Positions 49,443-60,862 of a stretch of DNA of 64,000 bases are shown here, one piece after another. Under the pieces are notes generated by a model. It ran no database searches and had not been told where the DNA came from. It was given only the letters and a program-made list of their open reading frames with translations. Source of the stretch: Taxillus chinensis. Taxonomy: Eukaryota; Streptophyta; Magnoliopsida; Santalales; Loranthaceae. Numbering within the stretch: position 1 is the stretch's first letter; each line of letters starts with the position of its first letter. The DNA lies in assembly GCA_023512835.1 (NCBI GenBank), contig CM042085.1, positions 31,721,812 to 31,785,811 of the forward strand, in the 5' to 3' direction. The translations under genes and the position numbers were made by a program.

Positions 49443-50322
49443 TTGTTGTTCCTGCAGCCTTTCTAGGTTGTCAACAATTTGTGTTTCGCAAGCAGGCAGT
49501 AGCATTCTGTACTTGGTTAGATAACTTCATAGAGTGATTTTTTAGAGTGAGCTCGAAGAGGGAGTCTACCTATGTACTATCTTAATCTGTCCAAGGTCGA
49601 AGATCTGTAAACTCGAAGATCCAAAGAGTTGAAGCCCCACAAAGTTGAAGTTATAGATTCGTAGACTCAAAGATCACAGAGTTGAGGATCCTCAGGCTTG
49701 AAGAACTGGTGACTTGAAGCTCCGTAGGGTCACAGACTCACAAACTCGAAGACCCATTTGGTAAAGAGTGGCGGTATCACAAAATCAAAGCTTGGAGGGT
49801 CGAAGGACACCCGTTGATGTGAACAGATTAGCTAAGTCAGAGTTCCATTAGTCACTAGCTCTAAACTGGAGACCCGCTCGAAGACTCGAAGAGTCAAAAG
49901 TCAGTTGGTCGCTGGCTTTAACCTGGACTCGGAGACTCGAAGATTTGATCCGAAGATCAGAGTGTCATTAGCTCTTAATTGGAGTTGATCTGACTCGAAG
50001 ATCTGAAGGTTCTGATTCGAAGGTCTAAAGGTGTTGACTCGAAGGTTAGAAGATTCAGACTCGAAGATCGTAGCGTGTGTACTATTTGAAGCATCTATGA
50101 GGCTATGAAGCAATCATCTTCGAGGCCATGGCTAATCAAAGGATCGAAACGTAGTTAAGGTCGTTGTTTAAGTAAGTTAGTTAGACAACATATCGGAGCA
50201 CATTAAGTATCAGAATAAACACGTGAACGTTATCCGAGGCTAGAGTAGTATGTTTTAACGATAGAGATCAGAAGATGGAGCATATCTAACCCTAGCAAAA
50301 GGTTTTCATGCACTGACCGTCC

Positions 50323-50330
50323 TATAAAAG
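50323..50330 (+). promoter_or_regulatory. TATA box of the copia LTR
   Basis: TATAAAAG, in the same sense as the pol remnant upstream. Confidence 0.55.
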
Positions 50331-50615
50331 AAAATCATATGCCATACTTCAAATAGAGCGCCAGAATAATCTTAAACATACACAAAGTATCTTGTGAGAT
50401 ACAAGAGACACATCGTAGTTATACTGTATACACAGAGAGAAAGAGATTGAGAGCAAGATAACAGTGAGTTCATCTAGCTTCATTCCTCATACATTCAATG
50501 AACATATAGTGAGTATAGCAAAGGAGTAGTTGAAGGTCAAAATGTGCAAATAGTTAAACATGCAGGAGCAGGTTATGCTGGACAGTTCATCATAGTGAGT
50601 GAGTATTGAAGTAAT

Positions 50616-51029
50616 TATAAAGACTCGTGTTTGGGTAGTTTTGAGAGATAGCCATTTTATGGGAATGCAACTATCTGGACGGTAATGTAGTCGTCGATGT
50701 GAGCATTTTGATTGTACCTGGGCCTGATTTTGAGTCGGGGCCCCGTTTGACCCGATTGTTGACTTTTCAGGGTTTATTAGTTGACTTTGCGTTTGGGAGG
50801 TCATTTGAGTGTGATAATATCTGCTTAGTGTTGTGCTCGTCATTTCGAGCGTTTTGACTGTAATTTGACTCAATTTGGAGTTCGGGACCTTGGAGGTCAA
50901 TTATTGTGTTGGGAGGTCAATTATTGACTAGGTCAATGATTGATTAGGTCAGTTATTGGTCAATGACTGGCAGAAATATAAATAGCAGGAAAAGAAAGAG
51001 CTTTCACTTTACGCTATCACATTTGTGCG

Positions 51030-51098
<69 letters not shown>

Positions 51099-53034
51099 CG
51101 AGCTTAGTGTCTTAGAGATTTGGAGCGATTGGGGTTCGTGGAGCTCAAAGAATCACTCCAGGTAGGTGTCCTTAAACTTTTTGTCTTGATTCTGTCTTTG
51201 GTATGCACGATTTTATCATGATTTATGAGATTGAGCATGAACCCTAGGTTGGTTTTGGGGAAAATCCAATTTGGGGTTAGATCTAATGGTTTATCATAAG
51301 ATCTATGGTTAAGAATTGTTTTATATCAATGTGGATATATGTTTCTATGATTTTGGGGTTGTATAACTGTGTATTTCATGAGGGTTGAGAAGTCAATCAT
51401 GGAAATCTCGATTTAGATCTAGATTTCTGGAAATCTGCAATTTGGTGCATATTTCTACTATTATCTGTGCGATTTAGAGGCGTTCTGGATGCATTTTGAG
51501 GTAGATATCGTAGTCTGTTGCGTAAAATGTGTGTTTGTGAGCGTCTGGGGGTTGCTGGGTTGGTTCCAGGCAAAGAACAGGCAAAAACAACAATAAACAG
51601 TACCCTGGGCGAATTACTGGGTCGAAATAACAAAGATCTGAAGTTCTGGGTCGAAGGGTCAAAGATCCAGGGTCGTTGGGTCGAAGGGTTGTAGACTAGT
51701 AGTTCGTAGTTCGTAGTTCGTAGATCCGTAGTTCATAAATCCGTAGACCCGTAGTCTGAAGGTCAAAGTTCGTAGTCCGAAGGTCGAAGATCGAAGACCA
51801 GCTTCGAGTCTTTGAGGCGTGCTGCAGTTCCGCGCTCCGCAGCTACGAGTTGTAGCTCCAGTGTAACTGAACACTGGACTACACTGGACTGGATTATTTA
51901 CATTGTAACCTAGACCCATCTACACATTTAAGTATTAAGTTACAATGTAAATAACGAAATACCCCCCTTTTGGATTCAAAGAAAAATACTAGAAAAATTA
52001 ATTCTTATTCCTTCAAAATGTGAAAATTGGGATTTAGTGTAAAATCTCGGAAAAATCTAGTTTTTCGTAGAGGTGAATTTTTGGAAAGTGGGGTTAGACA
52101 TCTCAGAAAATCCCCAAAAATCATATTATCTTAGTTATAATATGGAGACCCAATGCCAGGACTTTTTATTTCAAGAAAACAACTCCTATGGGTATCTCCT
52201 TCCTTTGTCAAGGAATGATGATCGATTTGTGAATACTGGCTTCAGTTATAAAGCCAGTATGGTGAACCTTAATGCCATATTGGTGTTGGTATGTTGGTTC
52301 GAGGAATTGGGGCTTGGGCTCTATGACTTATTGGGTTCTCACCGTGAAGCATAAATGATGCTATGTGGTTGACGGGGCAGGCATATGCGCCGATGGCAGA
52401 CCAGTGTGGCACTGTGTCCGGGCATATAGCGCTGTGGTAGGGCTGAGTGCCCTGAGCTAGGATCCTGTTAAGGATTGTGGACAAGCTGTCCTGTGTGGGC
52501 AGGCTGGGTCCTAAAGTTTGTTTGCAGGCTGAGTCCTGATAATGGTGCACACTACATAGTGCACAAGTACACAGAGCATGTAGTGTAGACTTGTATGTTT
52601 GCATGATGTGGAGTATTGGGGTTACCTACTGAGCTTGTCGCTCACCCCTATTTGTTGTTTACCTTTTTCAGGTGTGACCCGAGACTAGTGGAGGACTTTC
52701 TTCCAGGAGGACGCCCACTACTCTGATGTATGATACAGTATTATATTCTGTATTATTTTATGTGATATCCCGGACATGGGTCCGTGGATAGTTGTATTTG
52801 TATACTGTTTGTGATGTGATGTCTGTATGACTGTTTGACTTATTGTATGCATGATGATATATGGGAAAGTACAGGATTACCCTTGATGTATGACTATACA
52901 GGGTTGCATATTTAAGACAACACCCACGGTGTAGTCTCCATTGGTGCTAGTCACCAACCCCTTGACCTTTCGGGTGCGGGCAAGGGGAAGTCATGTTCCT
53001 AGTTACGGGTTCCCTGGAATTTGGGGGAGTGACA
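50616..53034 (+). repeat. Solo LTR, family 1 copy E; TSD gtaat
   Basis: TATAAAGACTCG at 50616 (the expected TG is mutated to TA) and GGGGGAGTGACA at 53034, flanked by gtaat at 50611-50615 and 53035-53039. 2419 bp. TATAAATAG at 50977-50985, a (GA)n tract expanded to about 34 units (51029-51095), a GTAGTTCG-type array (51640-51800), and the inverted repeat 51897-51951. No internal domains. Confidence 0.9.
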
Positions 53035-53391
53035 GTAATACTATTTTTGTATTTGCATTTAAAAGAGGAGAGAGTTAATCCTGTTGCATCAAGGGCAAAT
53101 CCCTACTGTATTAAAAATGATAATGGATTGGACTCGATGTAGGTACACCCTCACCACAGTAGCGTAGATCACATTGATCAAATCACATATATTGTGTCTT
53201 TGTCTTTTATTTCTCTTACATACCTGTTGTTACTTTGATCTTGCACAAGACATTAAGACACGACTCAAACAATAACCATATCTGTAAGAATATTCCTGAT
53301 AAGTAAACTACTTCTTAAAACTAAAGGAATTAGCTTAAATGTATAGATTCACCCCCCTCTCTGTACACTCATACATATTCCTGGAAGATCT

Positions 53392-53703
53392 TGTTTGGAT
53401 CTTGGGAATATTGGGCCCATCACGGATGGCCCATATACACAAATTCTTAATATGTTGGACGTTAATTCAGATTCATTAATGTGGGCAACCAGAAAGTCTA
53501 CATTGTAGTTTATTACATTAACTTTTTGATTTTTCCATATTGTATTTATTATTTGTATTTATGATTCCTAAGTATTAATTGTTGAAAACTCTTTACTTTC
53601 TTAGGTATTAATTGTTGTATAAGACCAAGGGTCGGACTGCAGTGTATATATGTATACATCCAGTGTGTTAGCAAAGCGAATAAAATATTTCTTATTTCTC
53701 ACA
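53392..53703 (+). repeat. 5' LTR of a second copia element (probable)
   Basis: The right end 'ttatttctcaca' is followed directly by a PBS-like sequence. 'aagcgaataaaatatttc' just before is typical of short copia LTRs. The left end TGTTTGGATC at 53392 is inferred. 312 bp. Confidence 0.55.
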
Positions 53704-53716
53704 TGATATCAAAGGT
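53704..53716 (+). other. Degenerate copia primer-binding site
   Basis: TGATATCAAAGGT resembles TGGTATCAGAGC, the initiator-Met tRNA PBS usual in plant copia elements (family knowledge), with a few mismatches. Confidence 0.55.
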
Positions 53717-53875
53717 AGGTTACTAATAAAACCTAAGCTCTCCCCTCCTTTTTTTTTCAACCTTCATTGTTGGTGGTCACTCCTTGTCTCTTGGCCTTTA
53801 TTACCAGACCAGCCTTCGTTGCTGATTTTTTTTTGTTATCCTTTGTAGTCATCCTTCATTACTAAAAGGGTCACT

Positions 53876-54039
53876 ATGTCATACGGTGTAGAGACCTTTA
53901 CCACAACCATAAACCTTGTAGTAGAGAGGGGACAATGTGGAAATTTTTCACAGAACAACAATCAGATTAATGTTGCTTCCATGAAACCAACAGATGTTGG
54001 ATTGAAGAAGTTGAATAGTCTCAACCATAAAGAGCTTGA
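53876..54039 (+). pseudogene. Copia gag relic, left part (split by a solo LTR)
   Basis: A frame from ATG 53876, carrying NNNQIN and LKKLNSLNHKEL, runs into the solo LTR at 54040. Removing that LTR and one TSD copy (cttga) joins KEL in frame to EKMC at 58210 and onward. This shows the solo LTR sits in a formerly continuous gag-protease reading frame. The frame is further broken by stops in the right part (58210-58440), so the product is not functional. Lineage: copia, probably Ale-like from the short LTR (inference). Confidence 0.55.
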
Positions 54040-54540
54040 TGTCATGCCCGAATTTCCAACCTGAGGAAACTAGTTCGTGACTCCACTTTACCCACCCAGT
54101 GGATAAGGGGTAGGGATAAATAATACCACACGGGACCTCACCAACATCCACAATAATTGTTCACGAGACAAACCACATATCTTTATTAAATTCAAATCTC
54201 TTTTACATCATTACCCCATTAAAGTAGAACAGTTCCTCAAAATAACACAATACAAAAACAACCAAACAATAAATTTAGCCTTCCACCTTGGTGTTCCACC
54301 TAACTCCTGTAAGTTCCTGAAAAGAAATAAAATACAGCAGGAGGAGTGAGCAACCACAGCTCAGTAAAGATCATGTCTCCCCAACCCATCCCATGTTCCT
54401 AGCATCTACATGATGACATGCACAAATGTAGTGTCGTGGCATTACATATATCAACAATTCATAAGAAGCATTTCAACCTCACAGGATATATAAGCGAATA
54501 ATGAACAAACCACATAGTATCCACATCCACAGCCTCTCGA

Positions 54541-54655
54541 TCTAACGTAATAATCGCCCCTCGGGCTAACATAATCACCGCCCCTTCGAGCTAACATAAT
54601 CACCGCCCCCTCGGGCTAATATAATCACCACCCCCTTGGGCTAACATAGTCAAAT
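54541..54655. repeat. Short tandem array in the family-4 LTR
   Basis: Four to five units of about 26 bp: 'cgcccctcgggctaacataa', then 'ccgccccttcgagctaacat', 'ccgccccctcgggctaatat' and 'ccacccccttgggctaacat'. Confidence 0.85.
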
Positions 54656-55130
54656 TTCACACAACACAATTTGAATCGCATTTCAATAATGCATATCCAC
54701 AACATAGCACATAAATACATATATTCAGCATCAATCACACAAGCCATAATGAGATTATATCCGCATAGTACATTCTCAACCAAAACTGTCTTATAATTCC
54801 CAAGATTTTTCCACGAGACTCTACTGCAGAACTACCACGGACGAACGCAACCATTAGACGAATAAAAAACGGACACCCCAACGGCCTCCATAACCAACCT
54901 CTACGAAACGAACCCTTAATTCCCAATAATACTAAAATCATTAACACCCACAAGCACAACATGCCAATGAAGGCCAACATTCATATAGGAGATCACACCT
55001 ATATGAATTTATATATATATATACACACATCATTTACCTCAATATCTAACCCTAGAATAGGTTCAAGAGAGGTACAAAATCCCTACCTCGAATTTGGTTG
55101 CGTTAGGGTTTGAAATTGGAAGATTCTCCT

Positions 55131-57556
55131 TGTAAAGACTCGTATTTGGGTAGTTTTGAGAGATAGTCATTCTATGGGAATGTAACTATTTGGACGATAG
55201 TGTAGTCGTCGATGTGAGCATTTTGACTGTACTTGGGCCCGATTCTGATTCGGGGCCCCGTTTGTCCCAATTGTTGACTTTTTGGGGTTTATTAGTTGAC
55301 TTTGCATTTGGGCGATCATTTGGGTGTAATAATATCTATTTAGTGTTGTACTCGTCATTTCGAGCGTTTTGACTATAGTTTGATTCAATTTGGAGTTCGG
55401 GGCCTTGGAGGTCAATTTTTGTGTTTCTGTAGTTTGACTAGGTCAATGGTTGACTAGGTCAGTTGACTGGTAGAAATATAAATGGCAGAAAAAAAAGCTT
55501 TCACTTTACGTTTCACGTTTGTGCGTTTGAGAGAGAGAGCTTGAGAGAGCTTGGAGGCCTTGGCGATTTGGGGCGATTTGGGTTCGTGGAGCTCAAAGAT
55601 TCACTTCAAGTAGGTGTCCTTGAACTTCTTATCTCTCTCTTGTTTTGGATCTGCATGAATTTATCATGATTTATGAAATTGAGCATGAACCCTAAAATTT
55701 GGGAAAAACCAATTTTGGGTTAGATCTAATGGTTTAGCATAAGATCTGTGGTTAAGAACTATTTTATATCATTGTGGATATATGTTTCTGTGATTTTGGG
55801 GTTGATTAACTGTGTTTTTCATGAGGGTTGATAAGTCAACCATGGAAATCTGGGTTTAGATCTAAATTTCTGGAAATCTGAAAATTTATACGTGTTTCTG
55901 TTGTTTCTGCGCGATTTAGAGGCGTTCTGGACACGTTTTGAGGTAGATATCGTAGTTTGTTGCGAAACAGGGGTGTTAGTGAGCGTCTGGGAGTTTCTAG
56001 GCACGTTTCAGATGAAGAACAGGTGAAAACGATGATGAACAGTACCCTGAGTGCGTTACTGGGTCGAACTAACGAAAATCCGAAGTTTTGGGTTGTAGTT
56101 CGTAGACCCGTAGTTCGTAGTTTGAAGGTTCGTAGTTCGTAGGGTCGTAGTTCGTAGGTTCAAAGGTTCGAAGTTCGTAGTTCGTAGGGTCGTAGTCCGA
56201 AGGTCGAAGATTGAAGACTCGCTTCGAGTCGCGCTATGCAGCTAAGAGTCGCAGCTCCCGCGACAAGTCTCCGAGGTGCGCTGCAGTTCCGTGCTACGAG
56301 TCGCAGTCCTGAAGCTACGAGGCAGGCTGTTCTGTAGCTTCGAGGTAGTGCAACAGCACTGGACTGGACCTATTTACATCATAACCTATACCCTATACCC
56401 ATCGACACATTTAAGTTACTTAAGTTACTATGCAAATAACGAAATACCCCCCATTTGGATTCAAAGAAAAATACTAGAAAAATTAATTCTCACTCTTTCA
56501 AAATGTGAAAATTGGGATTTAGTGTAAAATCTCGGAAAAACCCAAAAGTTCGTAGTGGTGAATTTTTGGAAAGTGGGGTTAGACATCTTAGAAAAATCCC
56601 CAAAAATCAGATTATTTTATTTATGATATGGGAACCCAATGCCGGGACTTTTGATTTCAAGAAAATAGCTACTATGGGTACTTCATTCATAAATCAAGGA
56701 TTGAGGATTTACTTGTGAAGACTGGCTACAATTCCAAAGGAAATGTTGAGAATGACATGCCATACTAATGTTAGTATGTTGGTGTGAGGTATTGGGGCAT
56801 GGACTCCGTGACTTGTTTGGGTTCTCACCGTGATGCACCGATGGTGCTATGTGGTTGATGTGGCAGGCATATGCACCGATGGCAGGCCTGTGTGGCGACT
56901 GTGGCCAGGCATATTGCGCTGTGGACAGGCTAAGGCCTGAGTTGAGCCGTTGAGCTCGTGGAGCTAGGGCTGAGTGCCCTGAGCTGGGATCCCATGGAGG
57001 ATTGTGGACAAGTTGTCCTGTGTGAGCGGCCGAGTCCCGATGTTTGTTTGCGGTCGAGTCTCGATGATTGTGCACACTACACGGTGCACGAGTACACTGA
57101 GCATATAGTATAGACTTATATGTGTTGCATGATGTGGAGTTTTGGGGTCACCTACTGAGCTTGTCGCTCACCCCTACTTGTTGTTTACCCTTTTCAGGTG
57201 TGACCCGAGACTAGTGGAGGACTCTCTTCCAGGAGGACACCCACTACTCTGATGTATGATATAGTTATATTCTGTATTGTTTTATGTGATATCCCGGACA
57301 TGGGTTTGTGGACAGTTATATTTGCATACTGTATGATGTGATGTCTGTATGACTGTTTGACTCATTGTATGCATGATGATATATGGGAAAGTACAGGATT
57401 ACCCTTAATGTATGACTGTACAGGGTTGTATATTTGAGACAGCACCCGCGATGTAGTCTCCATTGGTGCTAGTCACTAACCCCTTGACCTATCGGGTGCG
57501 GGCAAGGGGAAGTCATGTACCCGGTTCCGGGTTCCCTGGAATTCGGGGGCATGACA
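55131..57556 (+). repeat. Solo LTR, family 1 copy F; TSD ctcct
   Basis: TGTAAAGACTCG at 55131 and GGGGGCATGACA at 57556, flanked by ctcct at 55126-55130 and 57557-57561. 2426 bp. TATAAATGG at 55477-55485 and a GTAGTTCG-type array at 56085-56240. The inverted repeat near 56370-56440 is mutated. It resembles copies C and E more than D. Confidence 0.9.
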
Positions 57557-57637
57557 CTCCTCCTCCTTGCTCCTCTCCAAAGGCGCCTCCCGCTTCCAAG
57601 AACGCAATGGCAACGATCTTCACTGACAGCGATTCCT

Positions 57638-57689
<52 letters not shown>

Positions 57690-58209
57690 GCTACAAAATA
57701 ATATCACGAACTTTAAAATCACGAAACAGCAATATCGAAAATACGCTTTCACAGAGTCAACGTCGATCAAAACCACCAGGGATCGACCACATCGACCAAC
57801 TATTCCCGCATTGACCAGACACCTACGTCAACCGATTTCCACATCGCACATCCCCCACATAAACCAACACACATGGGAAAGGTCTTGGGAAACTGCTCTA
57901 GTCGACCTCAACCACGTCAACCATACATTGATCACGCGTCAAAATTCCTCTCGCATAAACCAAAATCTCTGGAAATTCCTCTGATCGGCATCAACAACTC
58001 ACCACGCCAGGTCTACCACACCGACCAATCCCATATCAACCAAGGCTGCATCGACTAAGCCTTTGCACGAAAATCCAACTTAGCTTTTCCGAAATAATTT
58101 GGCTTTGTAAGAAACCCCGAGGGGCTACAACCACGTTAACCATTTGGACAAGAGCCCTTGTCCAAACGCACAAATGATTAACCCTCAAATCCCAAACACG
58201 GGTCATACA

Positions 58210-58440
58210 CTTGAAAAGATGTGCCTTCCTTGGTAGAAGGAGAAAACCTAAGTATTGTTGAAGACCCATTCGGGTATCTTTCCATCTTCTTTTGGATTAA
58301 GTGCCTTGAGGTAAGTTTCCTACCAACTCTTAAATCATGGACTCTAGTGCCACCGATCGATGACAAACTCTTCAAAGCCTTTACCACATATCTCCTATCA
58401 CAACAATTAGAAAATAGCCATTGGAAATGGTTCTCTCACC
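58210..58440 (+). pseudogene. Copia gag-protease relic, right part
   Basis: Continues the frame broken at 54039. At 58346-58357 'agtgccaccgat' encodes SATD after a WTL-type stretch. This matches the DSGATDH protease active-site motif of copia elements with the first Asp lost and a frameshift. Stop codons follow within a few codons. Integrase, RT and the 3' LTR are missing, because a fragment of another copia LTR begins at about 58450. Confidence 0.55.
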
Positions 58441-58449
58441 AGTGGCTTT

Positions 58450-58935
58450 GTTCCCATAGCCTTTTAGGTTGTCACTTGTTGTAACAATTTGTGTTTGGCA
58501 GGGGGGGGGGGGGGGGGGGGGCGGTCGGGGGGCGTACTTAGTTGAACAACTTCGTAAATAATATCTTAGAGATGGTTCATAGATGGAGTCTGATTATGCA
58601 TTGTGTCTATTAGTATTATCAACCTAAGTATCTCACCCGACTCAAAAATCTGGAAGTTTGAAGATCAAACTTTGACTCGAAGCTATGTTGAGTTGAAGCT
58701 AAAGACTCGAAGGTGATCGGAAAGTTAAAGAGTTTAGATTCAAGGTCAAAGATTCATGCATTAAGTGTTGGGTTTGGATTAATGACCAAATTAGCTTATA
58801 ATTAAGTGGAGACTTGGATCTATTGAAGGTACGATTGTGCTAATGGAAGTTCGGAGACAAAATTCGGAGGGATGATATTTATTTAATTATAATCGCACTT
58901 GGTGAGCGATCTTTGAGGCATGGATGGAAGGGGGG
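58450..58935 (+). repeat. Fragment of a copia LTR related to 49444-49990
   Basis: Shares, in order, 'ttaggttgtca', 'caacaatttgtgtttgg', 'acttcgtaaataatatcttag', 'gagtct' and 'tgactcgaag' motifs with the LTR at 49444. It is diverged, and it contains a G-run at 58501-58521 that is absent from the other copy. Confidence 0.6.
58501..58521 (+). repeat. G21 tract
   Basis: Twenty-one consecutive G followed by 'cggtcggggggcg'. Length may be unreliable in sequencing. Confidence 0.8.
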
Positions 58936-59409
58936 ACCCCATCCCATCCGTGGTAGGTCAATATAGCAATACCACATCAAAACACACCAGGACATCCTAT
59001 CCATATCAGGACTCGGCATGTCCCCCGCAATCCAAAAGAATTATCCTGGATGCATATGTATCATTCCCACCATATGCATCAATTCACCACATTTCATGAG
59101 TTCAATCACTACCACAGGCTAAGAAACAAGTAAAACAAGGTTTAAAACATAAATCCTTACCTCAATTACGGTCGATTTAAGCTTTAGGTCACCCGATTGA
59201 ACTTCCTCTTGCATTCTCTCTCCTCCTTCTCTCTTTCTATCTCTAGAAAGGTAATAACAAGTTTTAATTTTGGGGATTAGGGTTCTTCCCTTCCCCTTGT
59301 ATACTTTCTACCTAAAAATACCGAAAAATTATTAAAATACCTTCCTAAGGCTGTAACTCCAAATCGGGCTCAATTATTATCAAAACGCTCCATTTGATGA
59401 GTAAGTCAC
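58936..59409 (-). repeat. Tekay-like LTR fragment
   Basis: Contains 'ccttacctcaattacgg', a pyrimidine-rich part (59210-59245) and 'tcaaaacgctcc', as in the U3 side of family-1/4 LTRs in reverse orientation. No clean end is visible on the left. On the right it is cut by the LTR starting at 59410. Confidence 0.5.
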
Positions 59410-60719
59410 TGATGGTCCCTTGGAGCCTAGAGGGGGGTGAATAGGCTCTTATCGAAACTCTTTTCTTTCTCTTAAGACACAAACACTTATCTAGTTAAGT
59501 GATAGAATCACTGCGGAAGATAACCAGATAGTGGAAGTATTTTGTTTTATTATCACAAGATAAATACAACAAAATAGAAGCAAGACTCTCTTACACTCTG
59601 TTTACAAATGAACTCACACACTAGCCAAATTCTATCTCTCAAAAATTAAATCCGCTTGTGCATACATAGGGTTAATCTTTTCTTACAAAAGCACAATCGC
59701 TCTTTTTTACAAATATACAATTATGACTATTTATACAAACATTCCTAAGAGACAACCTTGGAACTTGTAGTTCCGGAATGCATTCAGCACTAACTATTCC
59801 TCGGTAATCTCTCTGCCATGACTGCTGTGGATTGTGGAGCTCAAGATCTTGGGTTTGAAGAGTATAAGTGTCTTTGTGAGTTCCCAAATATAATTAAGGT
59901 TGTGTCCACATATCCGGATGATCCATGTGTAAGATTCTTCATGTTCTCAATAAATTTGTCTTACATCGGGACGCCACGAGCTGATAACTTTAAATGCGGT
60001 TGAGTTGAAGCAGTATCTTCTTGGTCCGGTGTAATTTTCCTTACTCCGTAGCTAATGAGGCTCGGAACCTTACTCCGTGTCAGTGATTGCTTACTGCGTA
60101 TCTATTTGGTACTGGAATCCTTAGTCCGTGTCAGCGCTTCCTTACTCCGCATGTAAGTTCCTTACTCCGTATGTAAATTCCTTACTCCGTATGTAAGTTC
60201 CTTACTCTGGGTGAGTCTTGAAAAGTTAGATGACTTATTCCGTATCAGTGCTTCCTTACTCCGCATGTAAGTTCCTTACTCCGGGCGAGTCTAAGGGATC
60301 GGAGTGCTTACTCCGTACTAGCACTTCCTTACTCCGTATGAGTAAGTTGTCCGGATTCCTTACTCCGCATCTAATTTCCTTACTCCGCATGTATGGAAGA
60401 CTCGGATGCCTTACTCCGTGTCTTCTTTTACTTCGTGCGACCTTGTAAACCAAGACTCTTACTTAGCGTCAATTTGACTTAGTCCACACGAATGTTCCTT
60501 GTTCCGTATGTATTGGTGACTTGGTTATTTACCAAGTGTTTGACGACACTCACTCTTGTCCGGATCAAGATTATGTATCCTGTCCTTAGCTTTGCTCTCA
60601 CGAGTGTATCTCCGGATTAATAACATATCTTCTGCAACGATCAAAGAAACACAAAAGATCTCAGATCAAATTACATAAGGCTTTATCAGCATTATCCAAA
60701 TTCTGGGCTTGATCCAACA
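59410..60719 (-). repeat. 3' LTR of a copia-type (SIRE/Maximus-like) element
   Basis: On the minus strand it runs from TGTTGGATCAAGCCC (60719) to GGGACCATCA (59410), 1310 bp. The polypurine tract lies directly outside at 60720-60732. Near its 3' end is 'cctattcacccccctctagg', typical of copia LTRs. The inverse TATA box CTATTTATA is at 59727-59735. The left flank gtcac (59405-59409) is the candidate TSD. Its partner lies beyond the window. The lineage name is an inference. Confidence 0.75.
60036..60515. repeat. Array of about 20 'CTTACTCCGTA'-type motifs inside the LTR
   Basis: About twenty copies of ccttactccg[tc]atgtaag and variants ('ttactccgtgtcag', 'ttactccgggcgag') are spaced irregularly, 15-45 bp apart. 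Several sit in perfect 20-bp tandem at about 60145-60205. The array occupies the transcribed part of the LTR, upstream of the inverse TATA position in + coordinates it follows. Confidence 0.9.
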
Positions 60720-60732
60720 ATCTCCCCCAATT
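60720..60732 (-). other. Polypurine tract of the minus-strand copia-type element
   Basis: AATTGGGGGAGAT on the minus strand, directly before TGTTGGATC. It fixes the orientation of the LTR and shows that the pseudogene at 60863-63628 lies just inside the element. Confidence 0.75.
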
Positions 60733-60862
60733 ATGGATATGCCCAAACCCTTTGTAATCTGATCTGGTAAGCAGTGCAAAAAGATAACATACAGAATACG
60801 CATCACAACCAATTTTATTTATCAGCAACTAAGTACAATTCAGCCTTAATACAAGATTTTCA

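Larger units (their letters stand above)
49444..53367 (+). repeat. Copia 3' LTR (about 1.5 kb), split by solo LTR E
   Basis: Starts TGTTGTTCCTGCAG after the polypurine tract. The right end is probably CTGTACA at 53367, after the 'ttcacccccctct' motif usual near copia LTR ends. Its own sequence is 49444-50615 and 53040-53367. It contains a diverged array of 'ctcgaagatc' motifs (49590-50070) and a TATA box (50323-50330). The exact 3' end is inferred. Confidence 0.65.
54040..58209 (-). repeat. Solo LTR, family 4 (about 1.7 kb), split by copy F; TSD cttga
   Basis: TGTCATGCCCGA at 54040 and ACGGGTCATACA at 58209, flanked by cttga at 54035-54039 and 58210-58214. Own sequence 54040-55130 and 57562-58209. 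Minus-strand sense would start TGTATGACCCGT. It carries 'gagcaaccacagctcagta', a motif common in Tekay-like LTRs. A CT/GA-rich tract lies at 57640-57687. Many 'cgacca'/'cgtcaacc' motifs (inverse of TTGAC) occur at 57755-58060. Confidence 0.85.

Noticed and set aside
60036..60515. CRISPR-like regularly repeated array
   Set aside because: Repeats are degenerate, spacing is irregular, it lies within a plant LTR, and there is no cas context.
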